14,112 nt of DNA from Trichomonas tenax (Eukaryota > Parabasalia > Trichomonadida > Trichomonadidae): assembly GCA_023091735.1 (NCBI GenBank), contig JALKBU010001230.1:1-14112 (forward strand), in the 5' to 3' direction. The position numbers and the translations under genes are program-made. Shown one piece after another: positions 13,897 through 14,112 of the stretch; within the stretch, counting starts at the first letter, position 1; every line of letters begins with the position of its first letter. The notes below the pieces were generated by a model. The model saw nothing but the letters and a program-made list of their open reading frames with translations. It ran no database searches and was not told the origin of the DNA.

Positions 13897-14112
13897 ATGG
13901 TAACGATTCAACCTGAGCTAATAAATAAATACATCAAAAAGTCTATGAAAATCGTTAAAAAACAAGAAAATGAAAACCAAACCACACCTCAACGATTAGG
14001 GCATGGATTAAATCCTGAATGGGTTAAAGAACAATTTAGAAAACAAAACTGTGAATTAATATCTGAATATGAAAATTGTAATTCAGAAATGACATATAAA
14101 TATGATAATAAA
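13897..14112 (+). CDS. partial hypothetical protein (5' end only), probable mobile-element gene
   Basis: An ATG at 13897 opens 72 codons that run off the window end without a stop. The N-terminus is basic (INKYIKKSMKIVKKQENENQ). It is followed by RLGHGLNPEWVKEQFRKQNC and ELISEYENCNSEMTYKYDN. The pattern E-W-V-K-x-x-F...C-E-L-(I/L)-S-x-Y-x-N-x-x-x-x-(M/I)-x-Y-K resembles the start of treble-clef, HNH-associated domains seen in proteins of large DNA viruses and viral-like elements; this is a reading by eye. Codons are strongly AT-biased. A CTATATATAG repeat abuts the start and there is no TCA initiator, unlike the host-type genes in the window. It may belong to the putative Polinton-like element beginning near 13757. 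Confidence 0.55.
   Translation, partial: MVTIQPELINKYIKKSMKIVKKQENENQTTPQRLGHGLNPEWVKEQFRKQNCELISEYENCNSEMTYKYDNK

Noticed and set aside
1..14112. CRISPR array, rRNA genes, bacterial operon signals
   Set aside because: No regularly spaced identical repeats with spacers, no rRNA-like conserved blocks and no Shine-Dalgarno-led gene strings were seen. The window reads as eukaryotic.

Overview
The window looks like AT-rich nuclear DNA of a parabasalid protist of the Trichomonas/Tritrichomonas kind. The genus is not certain. Four things point there: intronless genes with very short 5' leaders and initiator-like TCA/TCG motifs 10-20 nt before the ATG; a CAMK-type kinase; a BspA-like leucine-rich-repeat (LRR) gene; and decayed Tc1/mariner elements. 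No rRNA, CRISPR array or intact tRNA was found.

Layout. Positions 1-1351 are mostly non-coding. They hold a small GC-rich, TAG-interrupted reading frame on the minus strand (228-401), an array of C-tracts spaced about 20 bp apart (about 660-810), and paired hairpins (875-914). An intact AMPK/MARK-like kinase with a probable KA1 domain follows at 1352-2716 (+). Just 32 nt after its stop comes a 1274-bp Tc1/mariner-like element (2749-4022) with perfect 21-bp terminal inverted repeats, TA target duplications and a decayed transposase. A 1032-residue coiled-coil, Ser/Lys/Glu-rich protein runs convergently at 4294-7392 (-). Two AT-rich minus-strand frames at 7719-8368 are of unknown origin; one lacks an ATG. 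The stretch 8369-9101 holds a 60-bp near-palindrome, a direct repeat and a cluster of TGTCAC/TGACAT motifs. Two small hypothetical genes follow, 9102-9602 (+) and 10125-10463 (+).

The right end is a graveyard of mobile DNA. A BspA-like LRR pseudogene (11096-13271) is split at a TA by a second 1335-bp Tc1/mariner-like element (11752-13086). Conceptual removal of the element plus one TA restores the LRR reading frame. A paralogous fragment of the same LRR unit (13677-13756) lies downstream without the insertion, so the window carries its own empty-site reference. That fragment is cut abruptly at about 13757, where a sequence with Polinton/Maverick-like features begins (AG start, subterminal CTATATATAG repeats). 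It contains the start of a gene that runs off the window at 14112.

The genes form no operon or pathway. The notable theme is successive insertion of DNA transposons: one between two convergent housekeeping-type genes, one inside a surface-protein-like LRR gene, and possibly a third, larger element. No new multi-gene system is visible.
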